A stretch of 64,000 nucleotides of DNA, from NCBI GenBank assembly GCA_004794785.1, contig SJOL01009893.1:270666-334665 (forward strand), given 5' to 3'. The translations under genes and the position numbers were made by a program. Within the stretch, counting starts at the first letter, position 1. Each line of letters starts with the position of its first letter. The DNA is from Opisthorchis felineus. Lineage: Eukaryota > Platyhelminthes > Trematoda > Opisthorchiida > Opisthorchiidae. Shown piece by piece: positions 36,360 to 48,077 of the stretch. The notes beneath the pieces are model-generated. The model worked only from the letters and a program-made list of their open reading frames with translations, was not told the DNA's origin and made no database searches.

Positions 36360-36500
36360 ATAATCGTTCAGCTGTAACACACTCGGTGCTTAGCTGCCAT
36401 GCCACCCGAAGGAGGGCCGAGATACTGGCAGGTTGCCCAAGCCTAGACAGAAGTCGAGGTGCAGGGGCTCGGTCCGAACCTCTAACTTGGTGTGCCTGAG
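36360..36500 (-). mobile_element. tRNA-derived SINE, family A, head diverged
   Basis: The minus-strand body is clear, with TAGGCTTGGGCAACCTGCCA and CGGGTGGCATGGCAGCTAAG ending in GTTACAGCTGAACGATTATT. The tRNA-like head is degraded beyond the GGTTCGGAC box B remnant. Confidence 0.8.
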
Positions 36501-37821
36501 GTCACTGTGCGCGAGCATCACTCTCAATTTCGTGCAGAAGGCGGACGTTCGCATCTGCCACGCGCTTCGTTATGAGGCTCATTCAAGCTTCAGGACAATT
36601 GATGAATGTGGTAGCGGCGCACGTGGGCCGTAAACAGTAAAATCAGTTGCGTCCTCAGCTACCAGCTTCGCGGATGAGGACTCCAAAACAGCGAAATCAG
36701 TGGACAGGAGGGTGAATGTCAAACACGTTCCAGTTGTCTGCAAAACGACGTTTAAGGTTCCTAGCTATCGTCCTCGACAGACAGCTACCTTAACCGATAA
36801 AAACGTTATTATCAACATCGCGCCGTGATCACTTTGGTAACGCTGACATACATAGCAAAACGATAGAGTTGAAAAGACTATACTGCCAGGCCTAGACAGA
36901 AGTAAACGATAAGCAAGAGGTACATGGTAACTGAAGGATCGCTCCTCACGTCTCCACTGGAATTACGCGAACAGGTTCTAGCATACGGATATCCTTTGAT
37001 AGTGAGCATGCGATAATTCGCGTATGTCTGGTTAGTTCCCAAGTACCGTTGGACAACTTGCAGGATCAAAAATTGACGCAAGCGATTACAGTTAGCGGTA
37101 ATATGAACCATAGTGAATTTCGGTTGCGTCCAGTTATTCCTGACCTCATTTTGAACACACCTCGGATCATCATATCTTGATGATGTACGAAATGCTGTAG
37201 AAGCTCCTGCTTCGAATGTGTTACACATATCGATTAGAGTGACTTTTAAGTGCGGGAAAACCGTACAATCCTCTGGTTATTTGCATTAAAAGGGATAAAT
37301 TGTTCCCGAAGAAGCGCTTCCAAGAGAACGGTCTGGATACTCAGGTTCACAGAATACCTCTGCATTGGTCATAAAACGGTGGAAATGACGGCTCTTAACC
37401 ACTTGCGCATGGACATTTGTCAACGATTCTCTGTGAGAAACCCTTTCAATGAAGGGCAGTTAACGTAGTTGAATCAGCTCAAGCGTGCATTTCAGATTGG
37501 CGCTTCTGATCGGCAGATTTCCCTAGTCGGTTCGTGTGTGCCGTCTGCCTGAAGCTTGCGAAGTAACTCTACCACTCTAAAAATTGGAAACGGGAAAACA
37601 TCTATCGTGGAAACCACAACCAACGAAACAAAATACAGTGTAGGATATCCAGCATTTCATCTGTTTTATACACGACCTGGCTATTTCGATCAATAAGAGT
37701 CCCATGAAATTATCGCCATTTGCATAGAAAGAAAAAATATATAGACACAAGATCAACCTTCCGTTCAGTGTTCTTTACGGTGACACGCAGTTTATTGCCA
37801 TAAATTGTCAAAGAACGATTA

Positions 37822-37962
37822 GAGTTCGAGTGAACTTACTGAACGGAAGGTCTGTTGTTTGAGCCCAACCCGGATTGCTCTTGTCAAGGCTTGGACAACC
37901 TGACACCACCTCAGACCTCGCGTTACATGGCGTCTAAGTGCCGAAAAACTCCTACAGCCGCA
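37822..37962 (+). mobile_element. tRNA-derived SINE, family A, truncated head
   Basis: Starts at GTTCGAGTGAACTTACTGAA, having lost box A, and keeps a weak box B (GTTTGAGCCCAAC). The body has CAAGGCTTGGACAACCTGAC and an ACATGGCGTCTAAGTGCCGA end. Confidence 0.75.
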
Positions 37963-38134
37963 CGAGCAGCAAACGAAGTGCTTTTCAAGACATATGATAT
38001 TCACTTTACTCGCGGCTACAATTTTTTCATGGTCGTAAGGAACGAAGCCTGTGCACTTGAAAAAGCGGACGACGATGGTCAGTCGTGAATGTATATTTCC
38101 ACCAACAGAAGCAGTTATCGATTAATCCAGGCTG

Positions 38135-38318
38135 TTTATTGAGCCGTAACACCCTTTTGCTACCCAGCTACAGTGCCACCCGAAGGAAACACGAGAAATA
38201 AGATACCGTCAGGTTGTCCTAGCCTAGACAGGAGCAGTCGAGATGCCGGGATTGAGTTCGAACTATGGACCTTCCGGGCAGAAAACTCACCCCTTAACCA
38301 CTGAACTATCTTGAGCGC
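38135..38318 (-). mobile_element. tRNA-derived SINE, family A
   Basis: Minus-strand head CAAGATAGTTCAGTGGTTAA, box B AGTTCGAACTC, then TCTAGGCTAGGACAACCTGA and CTTCGGGTGGCACTGTAGCT. Nearly full length. Positions 33-38 kb form a local SINE cluster. Confidence 0.85.
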
Positions 38319-39770
38319 CACGGCTTCACAGGCCGTTTGTCAATAGTCAAACATAATTGAACACTTCGGTAATTGGCTACGAATATCAACCTCATAGATT
38401 GTGATGAGCTACACTAGACGACCATGACTAAATGAGAACATTTTCAACCGACCCATTTCTATCGATTTGTAACACGTTAGGACTCATTCACAGCGCGATG
38501 CATAAACAGCCGAACGACCCAGCTGCATAGTGAAATCACTGCAACATCCGCTGCGTCCACGTTCGCTGGACTGAAAAAGACTACCGATTGATTTCGGTTT
38601 TGCAGTACTCGCAATAAACTTGTTTATACTCTGCCGGTTAGTAGTCCGATATGGCTCAAATCTGAATGCTAAACCGCTGTTTCTAATCAGAGTTACCACC
38701 CAAACAATGAATAAGCAACCCAGAACGCCCAAGTCCTTTGAATACATTGGGGTAGTCCACAGCCCGGATATCTAAAAACTGCCAGTCCGGAGCACAGCTA
38801 TGTTGCAAAAAGCTATGGCTAAAAGGAGTGGAACCTATCCAAGAATGGTTCTCGTTAAACCTGCTGGATGCAAGGACCTGAACTAGATAGTTGGAGAACC
38901 GTTCAGATTTAACTTTTCTGGCGCCACAGTGTGACGGACTCTCGCAGACGATGCAACTATCCGCACTCCTAAACCTGACCCCCCCGCCCCCTAGGATAAG
39001 TGGTGACTGCAGGTATGCGACCAAGTTTGATCTTTCATTCACGATTCGGAGCTCGTCATATAACCCTTCCAAGATCTGCGTTCACTTCTCCCTCTATCGA
39101 CCATCTGCACATTATTGACTCCAACCCTACCGATGAATCACGCAAAAGCTGACATCTTGGTCCATTCGTTCTGAACAATCCAAGCGAAATACACAATGCC
39201 TATTATCTGCTTCACCCACGCCCCACTATGGAGTACTGCCGAGTCTGACTGTGGACGCCCGTCTATGAGCCGCCATTACATAAAATTGGAATAGATTTAC
39301 TCCGAGCTTATCACAGTCCAATTAGGAAGCAAATGCGCCCTGGAACTGAAATTTCCGATAGATTGGAGACCCAATCAGGTCACCCGGACTTACCTAAATT
39401 CTCAAGCTGACCGAGGCGTGGATTTACACAGCGCACAGATATCTGAGTCAGAAATAACAGCTACACTGAGATCTTCCCAAACCGCCCCGATAAACTGAAG
39501 AGAAAAACAACCAAAAAGGCGTGGTCCGATAGTTTATTCAACTAACTTTGTGATCGGAGCAGGTCGGAAGATAAGTGGCAGCAGACACAATTACACCTTA
39601 GAGCCAAGGACTGTGTGACGTTCTGGGGGAAATTGGACCACGCTCTTCTACACAGTCTTCATACGAACAATCATCATCATAGGCCAGTGGTTTCCACAAT
39701 AAAAATCTCCTCAACAACACAGCTGAATGAGTCTGGAGGGGTTCGGGAGCCGTCAGTCAGTTTTTTTCTG
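38319..39770. other. Unassigned DNA downstream of the La-motif gene
   Basis: A C-rich run lies near 38980-38992. No coding or repeat feature was recognised. It separates the SINE cluster from the putative 3' end of the gene. Confidence 0.35.
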
Positions 39771-39776
39771 GTTTTT

Positions 39777-39782
39777 TTTATT
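39777..39782 (-). promoter_or_regulatory. Candidate polyadenylation signal AATAAA
   Basis: The first AATAAA hexamer I noticed on the minus strand after the stop codon of the La-motif gene. It implies a 3' untranslated region of about 1.36 kb that includes an ATT/ATA microsatellite (about 40260-40278). The following T-rich stretch is ambiguous, so this is only a candidate. Confidence 0.3.
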
Positions 39783-41141
39783 AGAAAAATGGAAGATCTA
39801 GAATTTTTTTGTTTGTTTTTTATAGAAAAACCTAATTGAAGTTTCGGTTCACATAAAGCAGAAGCCCCTTGCGTCCTCGCGCACCATGAGCGCGACAGAG
39901 ACAGTGGTAAAACCAGCGGGAGAGAAGAAAAGATACTGTTACTCACACAATGAGAAACAGCGTGGATGAAGTCCGGAACTGGTGTGTGTAGCCTAGACAG
40001 ATCAATGGATTCGTGTGAACTTGAAGAGGAGCACGCCGAGAAGGAAGAGGCGGTGGCGGCCAGAGCAACAACAGGATCCACTGAAAAATTGGTACATAAG
40101 GCGCTTGGTTCGCTCATGGAAAAAGAAGGGCAGTCGTGGCAGACGAAACGAGTTGAGAGACCACCAATCGAGGTAGCAGCACTAGGACGGGGCGTTTAAA
40201 TAATGACTAGCTGAGACGACCTACAGAACGACAAAAAGATGAAATAAGTTCTAGCAAGCGTGATAATAATAATAATAATGGTACCGATAAGAAGGGGATG
40301 AACCGCCGGAATAGATGAGAAAATAGGATGATTACGCGTATAAGATGATAAGGATGGGGTTGACCGGAGGTAAAAGTATGTGCGAAGTTCCAAATCTCCG
40401 TGTGGGTGATGTGCACCACGTTTTGCATGATTGGAAGAAACAGAAGGCAGGAACAATACAGATAAGAACGAAGTAGAACGTGGCTATCTCGGCACAAGTG
40501 AGCCATTGAGGCAGGAAGTTGTTGAACCAAGCCAATAGCAGAGTACGATTGAGAAGATCACGGGAATGTATCACAGAACCTTCATTCATCCATCCTTCCA
40601 ACGATGATGACCGCAACAGGTAAATGAGAGAGCCGGAAAAGATCGACATTTACCATCCGGTGATCATTGAGACCCTACAAGGCGACGGTTGTAACACACC
40701 TTGGCCAACAACAACAAAAAAGATGTGGAAAGGAAGTAAGTAAGTGGGATCTGTTGGTTTTCAATGCAGGCAAAAATGGGTGAATCTTTTTGGAAGTTTC
40801 AGTCAAAACTTTGGGATTTTTTTTAAACCAAATTCTGCAGTATCGGTGTTTGTGTGGATGCGCGGAATGACGATCACTAGCAGCAGTTCCCCAGTTGAAC
40901 ATTACTCTCACATGCTCCCCTGGTTACAGGAAAGGTGTGTAGTGGTGTTGTAGCAGAAGCAGTCACGGTCAGTAGTTCATTCAGTTCGCTGTCATCAGGG
41001 CAGAATTGAATGTAAACGTTGCCGGAAAGGTCAAGATGAGGGCGAGGCTGTTTGATCTGCACACGAACAACCGAGAATGAAAGCGTAAATGAGGCGGTAG
41101 GTATTGGTGGTAGAGAGAACACAAAATACGGAAAATAAAGA
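39783..41141 (-). other. Putative 3' untranslated region
   Basis: No coding continuation after the TGA at 41142-41144. The minus strand is pyrimidine-rich with several overlapping low-complexity frames (such as 39677-40117 and 40207-40530), which I read as compositional. It includes a trinucleotide repeat near 40260-40278. Assignment as 3' UTR is by position only. Confidence 0.4.
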
Positions 41142-43087
41142 TCAAGTTTTGGATGACGCATCCTTAAAACGATTTGAATGAGGATATTGTCGACGACCAA
41201 CCAGCGGATAGTGGGCCGGACCGATCGCTTGGTCGGTCAGCGTGCTGGACGAATTGGTGAGTGCATCGCTAGTATTGCTACTACAAGCTGAGTTCATTTC
41301 ACCTATACCGGAACTCGCGGAATCCTCAGAATCATCTGCAGAATTGAAATGAGCCGGCTTTTCATCCGTGACGGAGGCCAGAGGAGCAGCAACATCAGGA
41401 TTACCAGATGCTTGATCGGACAGACAGACAGCGTTTGCACTATCAGAAACCGATTTGACATTTTCCTGGGAATAAACACAAGCACCGGGTGATTCCATGG
41501 ACATTACCGTCGTGTTGCATGACTCCAGAGACACAGAGGTTACCGTATTACTGACTTGGTGTTCGGTCGATTCCAAAAGGGTCAACGGCTGAGGCTCCAC
41601 CTCCCCAACAGTGGGGTGAATGTTAGCTTTTGCGTCGAGGTGGGCGGTGGGAAATTTCGCAGACAGCGGGGCTGTGGCCATAACGGAAGGACTTGGGGTG
41701 GATGTAGCACTAGCACCGATAGGACCGGAACTATTGATTGTGGAGCTAGGACGAGTAGGGCGTTGAATATACAGACTAGCTGCGGCAGCCGCCAGCCCAG
41801 ACACGGCGTTAGAATTGTTAACAGAAGGGCTTGTGTGATGGACTTGCATATGTTGTGGTACCAGAAAGGGATATGGGATGTTACATGGAACTTGGGAAGC
41901 ATTGTTAATTGATTGGAAAGTTGATCCCACGTCTGTAACACCAACGCTACCCTTACCCAAATGACTAGACACATCAGTGGGATGCTGTTGGATTGAAGTG
42001 TGCAAAAGAGCACCATGTGGAGATGGATAAGCGTATGCGGCTTGCAGCGGATAAACTGGAGTTTGAGACAAACGTGGAGCTGCTGGGTGACGTGAGAGTT
42101 GAGTCGGCAAGTGGAACGGCTGGGTTGTGTAGTAAAAGGGAAAAGCTGTTTGACCAGGAGAGGAAATCGCGTGTTGCGCATGCATGCCGGGAGGGACAGC
42201 GGGATGCATGTAGGCCGCTTGTTGGTGTTGCTGCTGTTGTTGTAGTGCGGTCATATATGCAGCAGCCCACGCCGCATGGCTTTGAGTTGGATTCAAAGTG
42301 GCTAATGGATTAGCATGACCGGCGAAAACGGCGTTAGCGAATGGTGGTGAGGCGACCTGTGTTGCTTGTTGGCCGCCGGATACAGAGGTCATTGCAAAGT
42401 TCATCGTAGGGCCCGCAGCATACACAGCGGGAGCATTGTGACTGCCTTGATTCAGCAAGTATTGCGGCAGACACGATGCTGGCCGAATGGGCAATGCGTG
42501 GACAGGCACGCCTTCCGTCGAGTGTAAACTTCCACCTTGTATTTGGGAGGCATAGTGTGAACCATTGGGAAGATTGTTTTGATATCCACCCATGGGAACT
42601 GGTGGACCCACGTTGATAGAATGCTGTGATCCCGCAGTCAGAGTATAACCGTTAGAACAGATCAATGCACCAGCATGTTGTGGTGGCCAGCTCGCACCGG
42701 GAGAGCGGTCGAATGAGAGAGCAGTGTTCGCCGGTCCCGTCGTCATGCGTGTCGCCTGAGAGGTGAAGGTGTTTGCAGACGCAGTGGTGAGCTGCCCAAC
42801 GACAGTACTAGCGGAAGTGAGAGGACTTGCAAAACCAGGTTGACTGGATATAGCGGTCGGTGTTGACCTCCCGATTTCTCTTATGTTGGTAGATGTAGGG
42901 GATTGATCGATTGTGGGCTCGTTGCTACTGACGTCGGCCACCGAAGCATTTGACGTGACTAGGCTACCTTCCTCAGGTTCATTTGGTGAAAAAGCTGGTG
43001 GCAGATGAGACGGAATTAACCTGTTCGTCACCAGTGCCGTCAGACTGCTGTCGGGCGATGGATATGGTACCCACGATTCCTCCGGAA
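41142..43087 (-). CDS. La-motif protein (LARP-like), exon 3: disordered C-terminal region
   Basis: A single 1946-base exon with a TGA stop at 41142-41144. Its acceptor is TTTCTTAG ending at 43088. The exon starts with two bases that complete the codon left open by the La-motif exon, giving RRIDRFPEESWVPYPSP, comparable to the RREEPEKWP segment that follows the La motif in LARP1. The remaining roughly 645 residues are low complexity: S/T-rich at first, then a central A/Q/P/Y-rich part with LQQQQQHQQ (near residue 490) and YPLQAAYAYPSPHG, an alanine run (GLAAAAASLY), and an acidic/serine-rich end (DDSEDSASSGIGEMNS). I see no RRM and no DM15 repeats. Such tails in RNA-binding proteins usually bind partners or drive granule formation, but that is inference. 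The length and composition strongly favour real coding over chance. Confidence 0.8.
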
Positions 43088-43447
43088 CTAAGAAATAAAG
43101 AACAAACATGAGAGCAGCGCTGGGAGAATAAGAACACAACTAACTTTCGTTAGGTAAGAACAGGTAAAATGAACATATGCGGCTGTCCCCATGTGAAGAG
43201 ACGATAGTGAGGAGCTGATCAAAAGTGATCTCTCCAGATGGTACTCTATGGGTAAAAAGGGGGAATATAACGTAATAGTAACATCAAAAAGCTGGCACAG
43301 GCTACCAATGAAACTCGTGATGAGCACGCAAAAGCAGAACAGGTAGACGAATCCTACAGATATCGTCTTCGTTTGGACGCACTACTGTTTTTTTATATTC
43401 TGGACAAGCCAAGGACAAGGTAAACTCCAGTCAAAACAAACGTTTAG

Positions 43448-43690
43448 ATGTTGTCTATCCAACCGCCCCCAGGGATGCACATCCTTTTGGAGCCAATGAT
43501 TCTTCGAATTCCCAAGACCTTCCCTTCTAGACCAGAAGGCGTATACGAGGAGTTGCACTGGATGTTCAAGACGCCAAGTGCTCAGGTGATTGTTACTGCA
43601 AACTTATTTCCGTTTCATGGGTCAACCGCTCGATTAGGCGTCGATATTCTTCACCCAAACACGCCTCATTGTGGACGCAGCTGACGAACA
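43448..43690 (+). mobile_element. Possible LINE endonuclease fragment
   Basis: The plus-strand frame contains VYEELHWMFKTPSAQVIVTA followed by a short segment where RTE-like endonucleases have a GDFNARVG block. The match is partial: GDFN itself is not present. It lies antisense within intron 2. Confidence 0.3.
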
Positions 43691-45234
43691 TGCGAGAAAA
43701 TATCCAGTCTGCCGAAACGTCAACCCATCACATCGGTATCGGTACATCAGTTGAGACAAAGCATGTAAGAACGAGCCCGGGGTAATTGCGCAGCTGAGGC
43801 AACAACCCAACTCTCCACTGTGTGTACAAGTCGCGACCGGGTCCCCTTAAGTACGAGCAAGCTTAATAGAACCTAATTGGCTTTTTCAAGAGTTTGGAAG
43901 AAGAAGGATGGTACTTTAGGCTGTTAGCCACTAGCTTCGTCCCTGTGTGTCACACATGTGCTTAGCCAACCACAGCTCGACGAGTGTCAGGTAGCGAACT
44001 GCACCACAGATACACCATAGACATCAAGCAACTCATTAGCTGGTGATAAACCAGTCGCATATCGGACTAGAAGGGGTGCTGTTTGTCAGGGGTAATTTTG
44101 GTAGTAATTAAAGACAGCTGACAGTGACACCATACGCAGCTAACCTTCATAAGTACACCCGAAGAACGTAATCTCTCGTCTCCACTGGGGGCGGGGGCGA
44201 AATATTCGGGGACTATCGACCAAATCGCGGCTGAATGGACGTTGCCTTTTTTCGGTAGGACCTCTCTTGAAGGGACTATTGTGGGAGGCAGTCTCGAGAA
44301 GGATACTCGGAAACAGAGAGCAATGTATAGGCCTAGTGTTGAGATGGACCAGTAGGTAGGTACGACCAGTACGGTACACTAGAAGGATCACTTGTATTCA
44401 ATTCTTCGGCTATAAACGGTATCACAGACAGGATGGTTCCAACTTCTAAAGTCCCTCGCACCCCCCCACCTATAGAGGGACAAAGCCAGCAATAGTCGCT
44501 GAACTGAGAGCGACGGACTTACCAGCTCACCTACGGTGAGTAGCTCAAGTGAAGAGTTCGAGGACGGTCACTCACCTAACGCGATAGTTTTAAAGCAGGA
44601 GTGCCATTGTCTGCGTGACCCGAGCAAAGTCCGAGGGAACCAGGATCTATGTGTTGTGCGAAAGGTGGCTAAACGGATCGCAGCGCACTAGCGCATCTAA
44701 CAGACAAATTAACAATAGCAATCGGTTGTCGAGATCATTGTGTGAGCAGACTACTGAAACAACAAAGACGAAGAAACGTCTGCTGCTGGAGACTAAGTCA
44801 CATTAATATGTGGTTACCTCCAATGCCACCACTGGTCAAAGCGAAATAACTAAATCCGTGTCTTCGTCCGAATTAACCACTGACCATACTTTCTGATATG
44901 TTTATGATTTGAAAAAAAAACATAGGATAAACAGTGAGAAGCCAGACACTGCCTTCACCCAACAAGAGTTTCCTTCAAAGTGTATGTGGAGAAGGGTTCC
45001 CGTTGAAACAAGCTGATTTGTTGGAATGAAAAGAATTCGAAAGATTGGGAGCAAATACACCCCACTCCGAGAAATATTTCAGCCATTGCAGTAAAAGCTA
45101 GTGAGGACCAAGTTCGTGACGCGCCGATGATTGCACTACATTAAACATCATTTCTTAGCCTTTCCATTTCTTCAACAACGAAATATATTGTCGGAAACGG
45201 TTGTTATTATTCATAGGTAAAGGGCGGAAGTAAA

Positions 45235-45380
45235 AAAAAATCAATCGAAACTTTGTCCCATAGTTGTGGAAATGCTGAGAAACACGGTACAGCTTTCTAT
45301 CCTTATTGCAAACCACCAACAGTGCGCATCACACCAATCTCCAGTCCCAGTGTGAGTTAATCACACTGTCGATCTCCCGA
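45235..45380 (-). mobile_element. SINE family B body, diverged
   Basis: The minus strand has AATAAGGATAGAAAGCTGTA and TTTCTCAGCATTTCC. These correspond to the body blocks of the elements at 18310 and 33190. The head is not recognisable. It lies in intron 2 of the La-motif gene. Confidence 0.4.
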
Positions 45381-46697
45381 ATATGGTCGCTTTCAACTAC
45401 TACTTGGGAGAGCGAGGGTTTGAATCTTCCTGGATGTTCGTAAGCTACGCACTGCTGATGTTTCCCAAACAGAAGGAAGCAGCTATGCAGTACTTCTCGG
45501 CTTTTTGGGACAGTCACCTCACTTAGGGGCCGAAATCTCGATTGGATGTAAAAATGCCTGCCAGGGCCTCCACTCTAACAGCTATCCGGTGTCCAAGAAG
45601 AAAGCGAACAGCTGCTGGTGCCCAAGGTAATTATTATCAACGTCACCGACAGCATAACATCAGTGTTCAACACTAATGCTTCGCTGAGGACAGGAGGACG
45701 ATTAGGGTCCTCGACCAAAGTCTGAAAAGCCTGACCGCAAGGCAGCGGTATTTACCGAGAAATGTAAGTGCGTTTCCATTTCTACAGAACAACTGCCACG
45801 CGTTCCAACCCTACACTAGGAGGGGCAGGAGACTGTGTTGGTCAGACCTCCAACTATTGACCAGCCTGGTATGAGAAACTGAGTGTCGCATGGGCGCCCC
45901 CCAGTATAGCTCACTGGGTAGCGGAGGCACACGAACCGCCACACCACGGTAAGGTCCAGTCTCTTCGTACCCAAGGTAAGCAGTTGCAAAGATCTACAGC
46001 CTGTCTACCAGCTGCGCTGTAGATGGAGTACCGCACACCAAAGCCTGTATTCTCTCCATAAAGTTAGTCAGATCCCAGAGCCCGTTGCGCGATTTATTTC
46101 CGCTCATTCACAAGCGGTATTGGTTGCCCCTCAACGCACCTTCGCATGTCCATCCTTCCGTTTGTCAACTCAATTTGTTTTCACGCTCAGGTATATCGGA
46201 GACGGCGATTCGGTCCAGTCGAAAGCGTCTGTGGGTGCCTTCTAGTTTTTTTCAGTTGCATAATTTAATCACCTCAGTTTTCGGACAACGCGCGGCAGCC
46301 AGGTTTTGAACCTCGGACATTGAGACTAGTAACGATGTCCACAGGAAGTCATTCTATGCACTTTCGCGGGCCTGCCTATCCAAAATTTTCAGTATGTTCA
46401 GGTGGGTTGGTTGCAAACCCAATAACTAAACAGGCGCACCCAATGATATTATCTTCGCGTAGGCTGGTGGCCCCAGATGCCAGATCACAAGTAGCTCAGC
46501 TTTTTACGGTTGGTAGCAGACTGATCTGCTTTGGTCTGTACGACAATAATCACAGAAGGTCCCATGGCAAAGACCGGATTGTCCAGGGTGCTGAGGACCG
46601 CATAGACACATAGTGGGCACCGGCCCCGAAATTCACATACCAACGTTTTCAGAAAATGCGAAATGAGAAATGGTAGTGGTAGCACTGTGAAACTTAC

Positions 46698-46918
46698 ATC
46701 GATCAATCCGACGGACTCCGCGTAGGCCACCTCCCATATCCTCCAGACAAACCACCTTGCTGTTGATCAACGCCTGCTCCACCTCATCCACGGTTGTTTT
46801 CAAAGCGAGAAGGCGGGGGGCTTGTATAAGCTTGTCCAGTGGGAGTGTGAGTCGGTTGACAAGCATTCGGAGGAAAGTGGAATCCCGAATGAGATTTTCA
46901 CGCGAAAAATAGTGATGC
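46698..46918 (-). CDS. La-motif protein (LARP-like), exon 2: La motif
   Basis: This 221-base exon encodes the core of a La motif, an RNA-binding winged-helix module. It runs HHYFSRENLIRD, FLRMLVNRLTLPLDKLI, LLALKTTVDEVEQALINSKV, then VCLEDMGGGLRGVRRIDR. The order of blocks (YFS-ENL-RD-FLR ... LPL.KLI ... AL ... V..AL..SKVV) fits LARP1-type motifs best and LARP4 next. Splice sites are strong: acceptor TCTCCCTCTTCTCAATAG and donor T|GTAAGT. Phases join perfectly to both neighbours. Oddities: two aromatic/glutamine positions of the canonical RNA pocket (QIEYYF) are replaced (FTHHYF), and there is one extra residue after RD (RDSTFL versus RDFFL). RNA-binding specificity may thus differ. Start and function of the whole protein are inference. 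Confidence 0.85.
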
Positions 46919-47234
46919 CTATTGAGAAGAGGGAGAGAACAGTTCGCAGAGCAGTGGAGCAGAGTCAGCCGGATGCACTCATCATTGGCAACAACAGACC
47001 AGTAACACATACCGGTGATCAACTGTCATAGATGTACTATGAGTTGAAAGGTCAAGTACTCCACTCCAATCTGGCAACCTATGCTATAGTGATCATGTAC
47101 ACAGACTTGGTGTTATGGAACCCAGTTAGCTGCTGTGGGTAGACGACGGTAAGAGTTGGAGTTACTGTCCCAAGTAAAGCGAGTGCTATTTAGACGGATC
47201 TCGCCCAAAATACAGTTCAGTATGTATTTTCCTG

Positions 47235-47445
47235 ACGGAAAACTACTCAATGTTGTTGAAAACTCTTCGACAGACCACGGCCAGTTTGTCCCTATTTGCG
47301 ACCCATATGGTAGTCGCAGTCCCCGAGTATCCGCCAGCCTTATTTCTACTTGAACCCAAACTGTACACAATTCGCGAAATGCACTCATTTGCAAACTAAC
47401 TTGGGTTAAACGGGAGACTCAGCTAAATCGCAGCTGAACCTATCG
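47235..47445 (-). repeat. Hammerhead-ribozyme repeat, copy 11, intronic
   Basis: The minus strand reads from GCAAATGAGTGCATTTCGCG through ACAGTTTGGGTTCAAGTAGA to a ribozyme region and then GTCGAAGAGTTTTCAACAAC. The core is heavily changed: a CATATGG-like first box, stem II altered, ACAAA in place of GAAA, and stem III ACTGGC. It cannot be an active hammerhead. It lies sense-oriented inside intron 1. Confidence 0.75.
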
Positions 47446-47466
47446 GTTATAAAATTCAAATTTCAA

Positions 47467-47540
47467 ATGGTTCAGCTGAGGTTCGGTTGAATTCCCTGCT
47501 AACATCAACCTAGTTTGAAAATGAGTGTATCCCACTACTC
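47467..47540 (+). repeat. Hammerhead-ribozyme repeat fragment, inverted (copy 12)
   Basis: Plus-strand ATGGTTCAGCTGAGGTTCGG through CCTAGTTTGAAAATGAGTGT matches the segment just before the recurrent breakpoint. It faces away from copy 11, about 20 bases apart. Confidence 0.6.
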
Positions 47541-47671
47541 GATACGACCCAACACACCTAAGCTCATCTGGATTAATAGTCACGAAAGTATTCGCTGTCA
47601 CTTTGACGCAGCTGACCAGGAAGTTACCCATGCGTTTAGAGCGCACAATAGTACCCTAGCTAGCAACTCAC

Positions 47672-48077
47672 GTAAAATAAAGGATGTAACTGGCTTTTGA
47701 TGGAAAAAGGAGATATTCGCCCCGTGCAGCTGTCTTTGGAGCAAAGGCCTCGCCACTGGGAAGCAGACCCACTTCGACTCGTGTGGAAGTTTTTGTTTCT
47801 GGTAACATTTTTTCCAAGTCCTCGTAGCTAACGACACGGTAATCCCGGTCAAGTGATTCGTTTGGCACGTGAGCTGAGGGTTGAGGGGAAGGGTGAAGGA
47901 GAGGTGTTGTGGCGGGCAAATGACCCACCACGGACGCCCACGGATTCTGCTGACGACCGTCAAAGAAACCAACAGGTGACTGAACCGGACGGGGGAATGG
48001 TACGTTCGGACGGAATTGAGTAATCAAGAATCCGGGCTGAGGCACAATCAGCGGTTGGGCATGGTCCTGTGCCATTG
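47672..48077 (-). CDS. La-motif protein (LARP-like), exon 1 seen: N-terminal region
   Basis: The exon follows acceptor TTCTGTTTGCAG, and its third base begins ATG at 48075-48073. That ATG (context GCAATGG) is a reasonable start, with the upstream intron in the 5' UTR, but an upstream coding exon outside recognition is possible. It encodes about 134 residues: MAQDHAQPLIVPQPGF, a proline-rich stretch (ATTPLLHPSPQPSAHVP), VVSYEDLEKMLPETK, and finally LLFPSKASYILYF, which leads into the La motif as its first helix. The donor is C|GTGAGT. Joined to exons 2 and 3 the frame stays open for 856 codons, an internal check that the model is right. No signal peptide is seen, so the product should be cytosolic or nuclear. 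Confidence 0.75.

Larger units (their letters stand above)
43088..46697 (-). other. Intron 2 of the La-motif gene (3.6 kb)
   Basis: Bounded by donor GTAAGT (46697 downward) and acceptor TTTCTTAG (ending 43088). It contains a possible LINE endonuclease fragment (43448-43690, plus), a SINE family B body (45235-45380, minus), a C-run near 44460 and a CATCAGTGTT hairpin near 45655. I did not find an extra in-frame exon, although a small one cannot be excluded. Confidence 0.6.
46919..47671 (-). other. Intron 1 of the La-motif gene (753 bases)
   Basis: Donor GTGAGT (from 47671 downward) and acceptor AATAG after a pyrimidine tract. It holds a hammerhead repeat in the same orientation as the gene (47235-47445) and an inverted piece of the same repeat (47467-47540). 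If the ribozyme had ever been active it would sit within the pre-mRNA. Confidence 0.75.

Noticed and set aside
41582..42181. 199-codon frame on the minus strand within the terminal exon
   Set aside because: It is a shifted frame of the long C-terminal exon, which has consistent phase with the upstream exons. The other overlapping frames (41974-42270, 41303-41485, plus 41556-41912) are rejected for the same reason.
42280..42330. PAM2 motif in the La-motif protein tail (LATLNPTQSHAAW)
   Set aside because: It has LNP but lacks the rest of the poly(A)-binding protein interaction pattern at the right spacing.
45329..45517. Minus frame (ESDHIREIDSVINSHW) as an extra exon of the La-motif gene
   Set aside because: It overlaps a SINE family B body, and including it would break the phase match between exons 2 and 3.
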